Below are positions 17,207 to 26,056 of a stretch of 64,000 bases of DNA, one piece after another. The notes under the pieces were generated by a model. It did not search any database. It was given only the letters and a program-made list of their open reading frames with translations, and was not told the DNA's origin. The stretch is from contig NZ_PVTL01000004.1 in assembly GCF_003003265.1 (NCBI RefSeq), forward strand, positions 124,001 through 188,000. Reading direction: 5' to 3'. The DNA comes from Glaciihabitans tibetensis. Lineage in GTDB: Bacteria > Actinomycetota > Actinomycetes > Actinomycetales > Microbacteriaceae. The position numbers were made by a program, and so were the translations under genes. How positions within the stretch are numbered: position 1 is the stretch's first letter; each line of letters opens with the position of its first letter.

Positions 17207-17875
17207 CTACGAGCGAGGCGGCGCACCCGTCACGAACGCGAGCGTGATGTACGGGAGGTGCTCGCGCGCAACCACCACGGTGAGCACCCGGTCGCCCAGG
17301 TCAGCGCCCACGGCATAAACGTGCGGATCCGTGTCGATGCGCATGCCCGCAACCTCGCGACCGTCGACCACGACGCTCACACGTTCGATGTGCCGTTCGT
17401 CTACAGGAGAGTCCAGGTCGCCGAACAGCCCATCGACCACGCGCTCCTCGCGGAACACGTTGGTCAGGATGTGGTTGACGTGCTCCACCAGCGTCAGCTC
17501 GGCGCTGGCATGTCGAGTAGTCATCACTGCCTCCCACAGCGACGGGAATCGCATCCGTTCGGTGAGCCGGATCATCCAGTCCGGCAAGGGACGCACGGGA
17601 GGCATCTCGAGAGCCGCGCGGTCTGCCTCGCTCAGCTCGGCGAGGTTGACCGGGTCGCTCCGGTCGTCTGGATTGCGCCACAGTGTGTACGAAACGGAGA
17701 CAGAGTCGAGGTGCATCGGTCCGCCGTTCATCGAGTGTCCGGTCGCGCCTGCGCCCAGCTCTTCAAGCGACCGCTGCGCCGCGAACGACATCACCGGTAC
17801 GAGGAAGTTCGCCGCGACCTCCGCGAGGGTAGGTGGCGCGGCCATGTCCATGGGATCGTCATCGGAGATGTGCAT
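17207..17875 (-). CDS. Hypothetical protein
   Basis: 222 residues from ATG 17875 (GAGG 5 nt upstream); a TTG at 17926 would add 17 residues. Soluble, acidic, no signal peptide. A helix-rich middle (DWMIRLTERMRFPSLWEAVM) is followed by a beta-rich C-terminus (VSVVVDGREVAGMRIDTDPH, VLTVVVAREHLPYITLAFV). I do not recognise a named domain. Its start faces the truncated secreted-protein frame on the opposite strand. Confidence 0.65.
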   Translation of the reverse strand: MHISDDDPMDMAAPPTLAEVAANFLVPVMSFAAQRSLEELGAGATGHSMNGGPMHLDSVSVSYTLWRNPDDRSDPVNLAELSEADRAALEMPPVRPLPDWMIRLTERMRFPSLWEAVMTTRHASAELTLVEHVNHILTNVFREERVVDGLFGDLDSPVDERHIERVSVVVDGREVAGMRIDTDPHVYAVGADLGDRVLTVVVAREHLPYITLAFVTGAPPRS

Positions 17876-17929
17876 GGCTCCCTCGGGTCGTTGCCCCACG
17901 ATATCGACCGTCGTCCCGGGATCCAATAG

Positions 17930-18264
17930 GGTGCGGACATGAACCGGTTCTGGAGGAACTCCACGCGCAATACGTCGCGTCGGGGCTGCCCTGCGAGTGG
18001 GTGGTGGAGAGTCCCGTCATCTCGGGAGCCGGCGAGACCGGTCTCTGCCGGAACTCCGTGAACGGAATCCAAACTTTTCCCTCGCAGGCCGACATAGACG
18101 CGCTCCTGAAGCTCAACACCGACAGCATCGAACCCGGCATTTTCCTCGTCGGCGATCGCTGGGTGGTGGGCAGTGAGAATCCCGAAGACCTGGTCACGGC
18201 CCAGACCACTATGGGCGGAGAGCTTTGGCCGGCGGACTCGGAGTTCTTCAACGCCGACCAGTAA
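17930..18264 (+). pseudogene. Start-less secreted-protein remnant
   Basis: About 110 codons of convincing protein sequence (VLEELHAQYVASGLPCEW, GETGLCRNSVNG, GIFLVGDRWVVGSENPED) end at 18264, but no plausible start codon with a ribosome binding site lies in this frame; upstream codons are antisense to the 17207-17875 gene. An ATG at 17939 is in another frame and quickly fails. The paired cysteines suggest an exported protein, so a signal-peptide-encoding segment was probably deleted. In-frame GTGs near 18000 could give a short product. Family not recognised. Confidence 0.45.
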
Positions 18265-18276
18265 AGCACCGGGCTT

Positions 18277-19323
18277 TCAGCGGCGGCGGCGGGGTGCTTC
18301 GAGCCAGTAGTTGCTGAACCCCGCATCATCCGGGTTGATATTGGTTCCCGGCGGCACGATCGCGTCGATTCGGTCCAGGGTGTCGTCATCGAGTTCGAGC
18401 GAGGCTGCGTGCAGCTGAGACTCGAGCTGCTCCATCGTGCGCGGACCGATGATGGCGCTCGTGACTCCCGGGTGGCGCAGCACAAAGGCCAGCGCGAGGT
18501 GCACGAGCGGAACCTCGAGCTCGTCGGCGAGGGCACCCAGCTTGTCGGCGGCCTCAAACTTGGCGCGGATCTGCGGGTGCTCGAGGTTGTAGCGGCCCGG
18601 ATCGCGGTCGCTGCGGTGTGTTGTGGGGAGTGGCTGACCCTCGCGGAATTTTCCACTCAGCCAGCCACCGGCGAGCGGGCTCCAGACCAGCGTGCCCATC
18701 CCGTGACGGTGCGTGGTCGGCAGCAGGTCGGCCTCAATACCGCGGGTGAGCATCGAATATGGCGGCTGCTCGGTGACGAAGCGGGCGGTGTGGTTCTGCC
18801 GTGCGGCCCACTGCGCCTCGACCACCTGAGACGGCTGGAAGGTAGACGACCCGATGTAGCGCACCTTGCCTTGCGTGACGAGATCGCTGAGGGCGCCGAG
18901 GCTCTCCTCGATGTCGGTGTACTCGTCGGGCCGGTGCATCTGATAGAGGTCGATGTAGTCAGTCTGCAGGCGCCGCAGGAAGTCTTCGACCGAGCGGATG
19001 ATCCAACGGCGCGAGCCACCCCGGTAGTTCGGCTGCTGCTTCATCCCATTGAAAAATTTGGTGGCGAGCACAATGTCCTCACGCTTTCCGGACTGCGCGA
19101 TCGCCTTGCCTACGATCTCTTCCGACTCGCCGAACGAGTAGATGTCGGCGGTGTCGATGAAGTTGATTCCGGCATCGATGGCACGGTGAATGACACGGAT
19201 CGAGTCGTCGTGGTCCTTGTTACCCCAGTCCCCGAACATCATCGTGCCGAGACAGAGGCGGCTGACCTCCACTCCGGTGCGTCCGAGGTACGTTGTGGGC
19301 TGGGATCCGGTCTTCTCTGACAT
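18277..19323 (-). CDS. Aldo/keto reductase
   Basis: 348 residues. AKR barrel with DTADIYSFGESEE (Asp, Tyr), LATKFFNG (Lys), LYQMHRPD (His) and SAIIGPRTMEQLESQL for cofactor binding. Shares the SRRWI...SVEDFLRRL helix and the basic RRRR tail with the AKR at 6505, so the two are paralogues, yet here the substrate loop FFNGMKQQPNYRGG differs. Divergent from the epoxide hydrolase with only 80 bp between starts, so they may share regulation. NADPH-dependent reduction of a carbonyl substrate is expected. Confidence 0.9.
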   Translation of the reverse strand: MSEKTGSQPTTYLGRTGVEVSRLCLGTMMFGDWGNKDHDDSIRVIHRAIDAGINFIDTADIYSFGESEEIVGKAIAQSGKREDIVLATKFFNGMKQQPNYRGGSRRWIIRSVEDFLRRLQTDYIDLYQMHRPDEYTDIEESLGALSDLVTQGKVRYIGSSTFQPSQVVEAQWAARQNHTARFVTEQPPYSMLTRGIEADLLPTTHRHGMGTLVWSPLAGGWLSGKFREGQPLPTTHRSDRDPGRYNLEHPQIRAKFEAADKLGALADELEVPLVHLALAFVLRHPGVTSAIIGPRTMEQLESQLHAASLELDDDTLDRIDAIVPPGTNINPDDAGFSNYWLEAPRRRR

Positions 19324-19403
19324 CTTTTCAGCCTAGGTGCCGCGCGGTCGTGACGTACGGTTCTGGCACAGTGATCGGTGAACCCAATCAAAAGGATGCG
19401 CCC

Positions 19404-20528
19404 GTGACACCAGCTTCGGTCATTTCTGTCTCTCCCGACGACCTCGCGGATCTTCAGAGCCGCCTGCGTCACACGCGCTGGGCGCGACAGTGGCCGTCGG
19501 TTGGGTGGGAAGCTGGCACGGAGCAGGCGACTCTTCGCCGTCTCGTGGCGCACTGGGCAGACGGGTTCGACTGGCCGGCGCACGAGCGCGCGATCAACGC
19601 GTTGCCCTGGCACTCGGCCGATATCGGGGGCACCCCGCTGAACTATCTCCGGTTCGAGGGCGAGGCGCCTGCTGCACTTCCGCTGGTGCTCACCAACGGG
19701 TGGCCGAGCACCGCGCTGGAGCTCGTCGCTCTGGCAGAACGACTCGCGGAGCCGTCGAGACACGGCGGGGTCGCGGCGGACTCCTTCACGGTCATCATCC
19801 CCGCGCTTCCCGGATTTGCGTTCTCGCCGCAGCGGCCGAGCCACAACGAGCAGACCCACGAGCTGTGGCACACCCTGATGACCGAGCACCTCGGCTTCAC
19901 GCGCTACGCGGCCCACGGTGGGGACCTCGGGGCGGGCATAACCTCGCGCCTCGCCCAGGCGCACCCCGAGGCGGTTCTCGCAATTCACCTCCTGGCGGTA
20001 GCTGCTCCCCCACACGTTGAGCACGCCACGCTCACCGTGGAGGAGCAGGCGCACCTGGATTCGGTCGAGGTGTGGATCGCCCAGGAGGGCGCATACCAGC
20101 ACCAGCAGCAGACGCGCCCGCTGACCCTCGCGCCAGCCCTGTCGGACTCCCCCGCCGGGCTGCTGTCGTGGATCATCGAGAAGCACCGGGCGTGGAGCGA
20201 TTGCGGCGGCGAGATCTCGAGCGTGTTCAGCGACGATTACCTTCTGACGCTGGCATCCGCCTACTGGTTTGCGAATTCGATTTCGACGTCGTTCCGTCCC
20301 TATTACGAGTACGCGGCCGGGCTGACCACGCGTGTCGAGCGGGTGGATGTGCCGACCGCAGTCGCGGTCTTTCCGTATGACCTCTCGCGCCCGCCGCGAA
20401 GCTGGGTGGAACGCACCTACAACCTCACGCGGTACACCTCGATGCCGCGCGGCGGACACTTCGCGCCGCACGAACAACCGGAGCTTCTTGCGGCCGACCT
20501 GACCGAGTTCTTGCGGGAGTTCCGGTAA
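19404..20528 (+). CDS. Epoxide hydrolase (EHN-domain alpha/beta hydrolase)
   Basis: 374 residues from GTG 19404, with AAAGGA 7 nt upstream. The N-terminal 100 residues are the EHN cap of microsomal-type epoxide hydrolases (SPDDLADLQSRLRHTRW, WPAHERAINALPW), followed by the alpha/beta core: oxyanion loop TNGWPST, nucleophile elbow HGGDLGAG (Asp), and the catalytic His in RGGHFAPHE near the C-terminus. A Tyr pair in the cap for epoxide opening is expected. Hydrolyses epoxides to diols, possibly in xenobiotic degradation. Divergent from the AKR gene. Confidence 0.9.
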   Translation: MTPASVISVSPDDLADLQSRLRHTRWARQWPSVGWEAGTEQATLRRLVAHWADGFDWPAHERAINALPWHSADIGGTPLNYLRFEGEAPAALPLVLTNGWPSTALELVALAERLAEPSRHGGVAADSFTVIIPALPGFAFSPQRPSHNEQTHELWHTLMTEHLGFTRYAAHGGDLGAGITSRLAQAHPEAVLAIHLLAVAAPPHVEHATLTVEEQAHLDSVEVWIAQEGAYQHQQQTRPLTLAPALSDSPAGLLSWIIEKHRAWSDCGGEISSVFSDDYLLTLASAYWFANSISTSFRPYYEYAAGLTTRVERVDVPTAVAVFPYDLSRPPRSWVERTYNLTRYTSMPRGGHFAPHEQPELLAADLTEFLREFR

Positions 20529-20547
20529 TCGGCATCCTCACCTCGTT

Positions 20548-21045
20548 CTAGGCAAGCACCTTCTCGAAGCACAACGAGTGAGGCATCGACGCGATGTAAG
20601 GCTGGTAGACCGCAATGCGGGTGTACCCGAGGTTCTCGTACATCGCGACCGATTCCGGCTGCTTCTCTCCGGTCTGCAGGATGAGACGGGCCGCGCGCGC
20701 GTCCCGGGCGAAGCGCTCAAGCTCTCCCATCAGGGCCCTGCCGACACCGCGACCGCGCTGGGCATCGCTGACGACAACCCGCCTGACCTCGAGCTCGCCG
20801 TTCAGCTCACGCAATGCGGCGTGCCCGATGGGGGTGCCGTCGGCGTCGATCGCGAGCAGCGTTGCGCGCACGTCGTTGATGTCGACCGCGAGAGCGCGAT
20901 TGATTTCGTCGCTGTTGCCCGCGCGGCCCGGGACGCTGTAGCGGATGTCCATTTCGACGACCATGACCCGGCGCAGTTCCAGCGCCCGAGGGTCATCCCA
21001 CGCGACATATTCGAGGCGGAAAGTGGATTCAGTGACGTGAGACAT
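20548..21045 (-). CDS. GNAT-family N-acetyltransferase
   Basis: 165 residues. The acetyl-CoA pyrophosphate loop is clear: VVVSDAQRGRGVGRALM (residues about 92-108), followed by the ENLGYTRIAVYQPY beta-bulge region. Substrate unknown. Begins 15 bp after the iclR stop on the same strand, so probably co-transcribed with it, and ends 19 bp from the convergent epoxide hydrolase. Confidence 0.87.
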   Translation of the reverse strand: MSHVTESTFRLEYVAWDDPRALELRRVMVVEMDIRYSVPGRAGNSDEINRALAVDINDVRATLLAIDADGTPIGHAALRELNGELEVRRVVVSDAQRGRGVGRALMGELERFARDARAARLILQTGEKQPESVAMYENLGYTRIAVYQPYIASMPHSLCFEKVLA

Positions 21046-21059
21046 CGTTTGGGCCGGCT

Positions 21060-21854
21060 CTAGAGCAGCATCATCACGTCGCGCGCCGCGGTAAGTAGCA
21101 GCGGGGCGTACGACTCAAGCTTCTCCTGCGGCACGAGCGGTGCAATTGTGGTTATGCCAATTCCCCCGATGAGATTGTGCTGGGTGTCGAACACGGGCAC
21201 CGCCATGCACCGGATGTGTTCCTCATTCTCCTCGTCATCGATCGAAAATCCGCGGGTGCGCACAAGGGCGCCGTCGATCAGCAAGCCATCGATGTCGGTG
21301 ATGGTCTGCACGGTACGGGTGGGGAGGCCGGTTCGCGCGGCGTAACCGCGCACCTCGCTTTCGGGCAGGTGCGCGAGGATCGCCTTGCCGATCGCGGTTG
21401 AGTGCAACGGGATCTGGGCGCCGACCCGCGACGCGATCTTGATCGGCTGCGCGGCGTCCTCGATCTTCTCAACGTAGGTGGCGTGGTCGCCGGTGCGCAG
21501 CGCGAAGTGAATGGTGCTGTGCACGTCTGCCTGCAGGAGTTTCAGGCGTGGGCCGACCTGGTCGACCTCGCTCGATTGCGCGGTGGTTTTCAGCGCAAGC
21601 AGGCGCAGGGCGGGTCCCGGTCCGTAAGAGCCATCGGAGGTTCGAGAGACGTACCCCCCATCGATGAGGTCCGTCAGAATCCGGTACACACTCGTCTTCG
21701 CCAGACCCGTCTCTTTGACGAGGTCGCCGAGACGGTGCGCCGCACCCGGGTTCGATACGGCCTCCAGTACGCGCAGCAACTTACGGGCAGCGTTGTCCTT
21801 GTCGGCGGACGCTACGCCCGCGACATCCGCTTCGCTGGTCTGTGATTCTGACAT
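21060..21854 (-). CDS. IclR-family regulator, likely controls galacturonate genes
   Basis: 264 residues: N-terminal winged helix (residues about 22-80; GDLVKETGLAKTSVYRIL) and the C-terminal IclR effector domain (PLHSTAIGKAILAHLPE, DDEENEEHIRCMAVPVFD, GGIGITTIAP). Divergent from the galacturonate operon, as KdgR-type IclR regulators usually are from uronate genes; KDG is the usual ligand of that group, which is inference here. A TATATT -10 box (21861-21866) ends 6 nt before the ATG and no ribosome binding site exists, so the mRNA appears leaderless. Confidence 0.9.
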   Translation of the reverse strand: MSESQTSEADVAGVASADKDNAARKLLRVLEAVSNPGAAHRLGDLVKETGLAKTSVYRILTDLIDGGYVSRTSDGSYGPGPALRLLALKTTAQSSEVDQVGPRLKLLQADVHSTIHFALRTGDHATYVEKIEDAAQPIKIASRVGAQIPLHSTAIGKAILAHLPESEVRGYAARTGLPTRTVQTITDIDGLLIDGALVRTRGFSIDDEENEEHIRCMAVPVFDTQHNLIGGIGITTIAPLVPQEKLESYAPLLLTAARDVMMLL

Positions 21855-21860
21855 ACGTCA

Positions 21861-21866
21861 AATATA
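21861..21866 (-). promoter_or_regulatory. -10 box of iclR, leaderless arrangement
   Basis: On the minus strand TATATT matches the -10 consensus at 5 of 6 positions and is followed by exactly 6 nt before the ATG at 21854. Transcription would start at or within a base of the start codon. The -35 region is weak. Confidence 0.5.
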
Positions 21867-21986
21867 TGGACTTCCGTTCTGCCCTGCAGACCTCATCGAG
21901 TTTCCTTTTGCTCTGGACATCTCTCGGAATCCGTGTATGTCGCTCGATTTCGGCGACAAATTCTCGGCGGATTCCCATATTCGGCG

Positions 21987-22001
21987 TTCCGTAAAGCGGA
22001 A
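21987..22001. promoter_or_regulatory. Putative IclR operator upstream of the uronate operon
   Basis: TTCCG-TAAAG-CGGAA is a perfect 5-5-5 palindrome of the form seen at many IclR-family sites. It lies about 100 bp upstream of the mutarotase start and just before a TAGTGT (-10-like, 22008-22013) box, so it overlaps the -35 position of the operon promoter. Confidence 0.55.
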
Positions 22002-22030
22002 TAAACCTAGTGTCGTTGGTGCGGTCCTCT

Positions 22031-22051
22031 TGACGGACTACAAGTCCGTCA
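22031..22051. promoter_or_regulatory. Second inverted repeat in the uronate operon leader
   Basis: TGACGGACT-ACA-AGTCCGTCA is a perfect 9-bp inverted repeat with a 3-nt spacer, 49 bp upstream of the first gene. It may be a second operator or an mRNA hairpin in the 5' leader. Its sequence is unrelated to the IclR-like palindrome, so a different binding protein is possible. Confidence 0.5.
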
Positions 22052-22099
22052 GGCGGAACAGCAGGAATTGGTCTCACCAGTTCTCGATGAGGAGGAACA

Positions 22100-22993
22100 A
22101 TGACTACACCCAGTGCCCCACTAACGGATCTTCCGGTGGGTATCAGCATGATCGACGGGCTCGGCTCCCTGCCCGCCGTCGCCGTCGCCCACCCCTCGGC
22201 CACCGCCCTCATCTACCTGCACGGCGCCCACGTCGCCGAGTGGTGCCCGACCGGCCAGCTCCCCGTCCTGTGGATGAGCGCCCTCAGCCGCTACTCGACC
22301 GCCGACCCGCTCCGCGGCGGCATCCCCCTCTGCTTCCCCTGGTTCGGCAAGAATGCAACCGACGCCACCCTCCCCAACCACGGCTGGGCTCGGCTGGCCG
22401 AATGGACCCTCATCAGTGCTGAGAGCGGGGCGGATGCCGCGGAGCTCACTTTCGAGCTGACCGAGCAGAGCGTGGGCGTACCCGACGGCACCGCGCCGAT
22501 GCGTCTGCTCTACGTGGTCACAGTTGGAGCCGAACTCACCGCTGACCTTCAGGTCATCAACACCGCCGACCGCGATCTCACATTCGAGGAGGCGTTCCAC
22601 ACCTACGTCACGGTCGGCGAGATCACCGCCACCACGATCGGCGGCTTTGAGAACCTGCCGTACCTCGACCGCGCGGCGACTCCCGAGGCAACGGGTGTGT
22701 CCGCTCAGCGGGTGCTTTTCGGCGGCGAACATCTCGAGCGCATCTACCCGATGCCTGCCCTGATCGACGTCGATGACGCCGCACAGTCGCGGGTCATCAC
22801 AGTCGTCGCCCCGGCATCCGCCCAGTCCGTCATCTGGAACCCCGGCAGCGTCAAGGCCGCCGACATTGCTGACTTCGGCGACGACGAGTTCACCTCGATG
22901 GTCTGCGTCGAAGCCGCCAACGTCCTCGACGGGGCAATCACACTCGCTCCGGGCGCCAGCAACCACATGACCACCACGCTGGCCGTGCGATGA
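22100..22993 (+). CDS. YeaD-like hexose-6-phosphate mutarotase/aldose 1-epimerase
   Basis: 297 residues; GAGGAGG ribosome binding site. Galactose-mutarotase-like beta-sandwich with the D-hexose-6-phosphate mutarotase pattern: LYLHGAHVAEW, RGGIPLCFPWFG, HGWARLAEW (His, Arg), EEAFHTYVTVG (catalytic Glu region) and IWNPG. It interconverts alpha and beta anomers. As first gene of the galacturonate operon it may speed anomerisation of galacturonate or a downstream sugar acid before UxaC, which acts on a defined or open-chain form. Its stop overlaps an ATG of the next frame (ATGA). Confidence 0.82.
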   Translation: MTTPSAPLTDLPVGISMIDGLGSLPAVAVAHPSATALIYLHGAHVAEWCPTGQLPVLWMSALSRYSTADPLRGGIPLCFPWFGKNATDATLPNHGWARLAEWTLISAESGADAAELTFELTEQSVGVPDGTAPMRLLYVVTVGAELTADLQVINTADRDLTFEEAFHTYVTVGEITATTIGGFENLPYLDRAATPEATGVSAQRVLFGGEHLERIYPMPALIDVDDAAQSRVITVVAPASAQSVIWNPGSVKAADIADFGDDEFTSMVCVEAANVLDGAITLAPGASNHMTTTLAVR

Positions 22994-23064
22994 CCACCTC
23001 CACCCCGACCGAACGCGCTCCTCGCGAGCTTCCGAACACCGCACACCAGAAGGAATCGAACGTC

Positions 23065-24519
23065 ATGCAAACACTCACGCGTGCAACTCTCCCCGTCGAG
23101 ACGCTGGCCACCGCGTCGTCGACCACCGACGCGTCCGGTGCCCAGACGCTTCCCACCAAGGCCATTCAGTTCGGCGAGGGCAACTTCTTGCGCGGATTCG
23201 TCGAGTGGCAGCTCCAGCAGATGAACAAGCAGGGTCTCTTCAACGGCGGAGTGACCATTGTGCAGCCTCTCGCCAGTGGCCTCGTCGCCGCCCAGGGCGC
23301 GCAGGACGATCTCTTCACCGTGCTGCTCGAGGGCAAACTCGACGGCCACGAGGTGCAGAGCCACGAAATTATCACCGTCGTGACCGGCACCGTCGACCCC
23401 TACACCGACTACGCGGGCTACCTCGCGCTCGCCGAAAACGACGACATCGAGTTCATCTTCTCTAACACCACCGAGGCCGGTATTGCGTACAACGGCGACG
23501 ACCTGCTCGCCGACGGTCCGCAGAAGAGCTTTCCGGGCAAACTGACCGCGCTGCTCTACCGCCGCTTCGAGCTCGGCAAGGCCGGATTCCAGATCATCCC
23601 GTGCGAGCTCATCGAGCACAACGGTGACCGTCTGCGCGACATCGTGCTGCAGCTCGCCGAGCTGTGGAACCTTGGCGAGGGCTTCACCCGCTGGATCTCC
23701 GACGAAAACGTCTTCTACTCCAGCCTCGTCGACCGGATCGTGCCCGGCTACCCCAAGGACCGCGCGGCGCAGCTCGCCATCGAATTCGGGTACACCGACA
23801 ACTTCATCGTGAAGGCGGAACCGTTCCTGCTCTGGGTCATCGAAGGGCCGCAAGAGCTCGTCGAGCGCCTGCCGCTGGCCAAGGCCGGGTTGAACGTCAT
23901 CGTCACCGACGACATGACCCCCTACCGCGAACGCAAGGTGTTTTTGCTCAACGGCCCGCACACCGTGATGGCCCTGCTCGCCCGCCTCGCCGGCGTGCTC
24001 ACCGTGCGTGAGGTGATGCAGGATGCCGAGTTCGGACCCCTCATCGACCGCGTGATGTACAACGAAATCATCCCCGTGCTCGACCTGCCGCACTCCGAGC
24101 TCGCCGCCTACGCCGAGTCGGTCAAGGAGCGCTTCGACAACCCGTTCATGAACCACGAGCTCGCGTCGATCGCCCTGAACAGTGCCTCGAAGTTCAAGAG
24201 CCGCCTGCTACCAATTCTCCTCGCCACCCAGCGCGCCACCGTGGCACTCCCGCCCCGCATCACCCTCGCGCTGGCGGCACTCCTGCTCACCTACAGCGGT
24301 GACGCGGCCGTGACCTTCTCCCCCGTTGATGGCGACGAGGTGCTCGAAACCTTCCGCACCGCAGCCGCCACCGACAACTACGTCGAGACGATTCTCGCCA
24401 ACGCGGAGCTGTGGGGCACCGACCTCACCACCGTGCCTCACCTGGTCACGCGCGTCATCGAAGGCCTTGAGAGCCTCCGCACCCGCGGCGTTCGCGCCAG
24501 CATCGCCAACCTCATCTAG
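23065..24519 (+). CDS. uxaB: Tagaturonate reductase (altronate oxidoreductase)
   Basis: 484 residues from ATG 23065. This start is preferred over 22990 because the protein then opens MQTLTRATLP, like MKTLNRR of the E. coli enzyme, and has AAGGA upstream. Polyol/mannitol dehydrogenase family: IQFGEGNFLRGF nucleotide-binding N-terminus, KVFLLNGPHTVMA with the catalytic Lys/Asn/His region in the C-terminal domain. Catalyses NADH-dependent reduction of D-tagaturonate to D-altronate, step two of galacturonate catabolism. Followed 58 bp later by uxaC. Confidence 0.9.
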   Translation: MQTLTRATLPVETLATASSTTDASGAQTLPTKAIQFGEGNFLRGFVEWQLQQMNKQGLFNGGVTIVQPLASGLVAAQGAQDDLFTVLLEGKLDGHEVQSHEIITVVTGTVDPYTDYAGYLALAENDDIEFIFSNTTEAGIAYNGDDLLADGPQKSFPGKLTALLYRRFELGKAGFQIIPCELIEHNGDRLRDIVLQLAELWNLGEGFTRWISDENVFYSSLVDRIVPGYPKDRAAQLAIEFGYTDNFIVKAEPFLLWVIEGPQELVERLPLAKAGLNVIVTDDMTPYRERKVFLLNGPHTVMALLARLAGVLTVREVMQDAEFGPLIDRVMYNEIIPVLDLPHSELAAYAESVKERFDNPFMNHELASIALNSASKFKSRLLPILLATQRATVALPPRITLALAALLLTYSGDAAVTFSPVDGDEVLETFRTAAATDNYVETILANAELWGTDLTTVPHLVTRVIEGLESLRTRGVRASIANLI

Positions 24520-24577
24520 CCCCACTCGCTAGCCCCACACGCTGGCTCCGCACGACCGACCACGAAGGACAGAAGTA

Positions 24578-25975
24578 ATGCTTCTCAACGACGACTTCCT
24601 GCTCAGCACCGAGATGGCCAAAAAGCTGTTTCACAACCACGCGCAGGCGATGCCGATCATCGATTTCCACTGCCACCTGAACCCGCAGGAAATCTACGAA
24701 GACCGCCGCTTCGCCAGCATCACCGAGGTGTGGCTCGCTGGTGACCACTACAAGTGGCGCCTCATGCGAGCCAACGGCGTTGACGAGCGACTCATCACGG
24801 GTGATGGAGACGACTTCGACAAGTTCTACGCCTGGGCCGGCACCATCGAGAAGGCGCTCGGCAACCCGCTGTACGTCTGGACGCACCTCGAACTGCGCCG
24901 CTTCTTCAACATCACCGAGGTACTCAGCCGCGAGACCGCCCGCGACATTTACGACCGCGCCAACGCGCTGCTCGCCACGCCGGCATTCTCCCGCCGGAGC
25001 CTCATCCGCGGCAGCTCGGTCAAGATCATCTGCACCACCGACGACCCCGCCGATGACCTGAAGTACCACAAGCTGCTCAAGAGCGAAGAGTCGTTCAAGG
25101 TGCTGCCCGCGTTCCGACCCGACAAGGCGATGAATGTGCGGGATGCCTCGTTCGCCGAGTACATCGCCCGACTATCGACTGCGGCCGGCGTTGCCATCAC
25201 CACCTTCGGCGACATCACCGACGCGTTGCGTCGTCGTATCGACTACTTCCATTCCCTCGGCGGACGCCTCTCCGACCACGCGCTCGACGTTGTGGTCTAC
25301 GCCGAGGCCACCCCGGCCGAGCTGGACGCCATCGTTGCCACAGCGCTCGGCAGCGCTGCGGGCAACCAGGCACTCACCGAGCACCAGGTCGCGCAGTACC
25401 GCACCGCGGTGCTCAAGGCCCTGATGCGCGCCTACCACGCAAAAAACTGGACGATGCAGCTGCACCTCCACGCCCTGCGCAACGTCAATACCCCGATGCT
25501 CACCAAGCTCGGCCCCGACACCGGCTACGACAGCATCAACGACCGCAGCATCGCAGAGCCGCTCGCCCGGCTGTTCGACTCGATGGAAATCGAAGATGCG
25601 ATCCCCCGCACCATGCTGTATTCGCTGAACCCCAACGACTACCTGCCCCTGGTGACCCTGATGGGCGGGTACCAGAAAGACACCGTGCAGAAGTTCCAGC
25701 TCGGCAGCGCCTGGTGGCACAACGACACCCGCAGCGGTATGCGCCAGCAGCTGTCGACCTTCGCAGAAGAGAGCCTGCTGTCGAACTTCGTGGGCATGCT
25801 CACTGATTCGCGCAGCTTCCTGTCCTACCCCCGCCACGAGTACTTCCGCCGGGTGTTGTGCGAACTCGTCGGCGAATGGTCGGAGCTGGGAGAAGTTCCC
25901 GACGACGAGCTCGTGCTCGGCCAAATGATCGAAGACATCTGCTTCAACAACGCCGACACCTACTTCGGACTGTAA
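24578..25975 (+). CDS. uxaC: Uronate isomerase
   Basis: 465 residues, full length. Amidohydrolase-fold isomerase with IDFHCHLNP (metal-binding His pair), the TDDPADDL loop, and LYSLNPND and GSAWWHNDTRSGM segments characteristic of UxaC. Converts D-galacturonate to D-tagaturonate (and glucuronate to fructuronate). Ribosome binding site GAAGGA. The absence of uxuA/uxuB here and presence of uxaA/uxaB point to galacturonate as the substrate. A hairpin follows at 25994. Confidence 0.95.
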   Translation: MLLNDDFLLSTEMAKKLFHNHAQAMPIIDFHCHLNPQEIYEDRRFASITEVWLAGDHYKWRLMRANGVDERLITGDGDDFDKFYAWAGTIEKALGNPLYVWTHLELRRFFNITEVLSRETARDIYDRANALLATPAFSRRSLIRGSSVKIICTTDDPADDLKYHKLLKSEESFKVLPAFRPDKAMNVRDASFAEYIARLSTAAGVAITTFGDITDALRRRIDYFHSLGGRLSDHALDVVVYAEATPAELDAIVATALGSAAGNQALTEHQVAQYRTAVLKALMRAYHAKNWTMQLHLHALRNVNTPMLTKLGPDTGYDSINDRSIAEPLARLFDSMEIEDAIPRTMLYSLNPNDYLPLVTLMGGYQKDTVQKFQLGSAWWHNDTRSGMRQQLSTFAEESLLSNFVGMLTDSRSFLSYPRHEYFRRVLCELVGEWSELGEVPDDELVLGQMIEDICFNNADTYFGL

Positions 25976-25993
25976 TACCCGCAACACCGGTGC

Positions 25994-26009
25994 CACGCAA
26001 GGCTGCGTG
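25994..26009 (+). terminator. Intergenic hairpin between uxaC and transporter gene
   Basis: CACGCA-AGGC-TGCGTG forms a perfect 6-bp stem with a 4-nt loop, 19 nt after the uxaC stop. No U-tract. It may attenuate or process the operon mRNA and lower transporter expression rather than end it. Confidence 0.35.
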
Positions 26010-26056
26010 ACGCTTCTGCCTAGGCATAACGAGAATCGAAAGTGTGTAAGTGAATC

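Noticed and set aside
22744-24156. Minus-strand open frame of 470 codons
   Set aside because: Antisense shadow of uxaB, which has full homology and a proper start.
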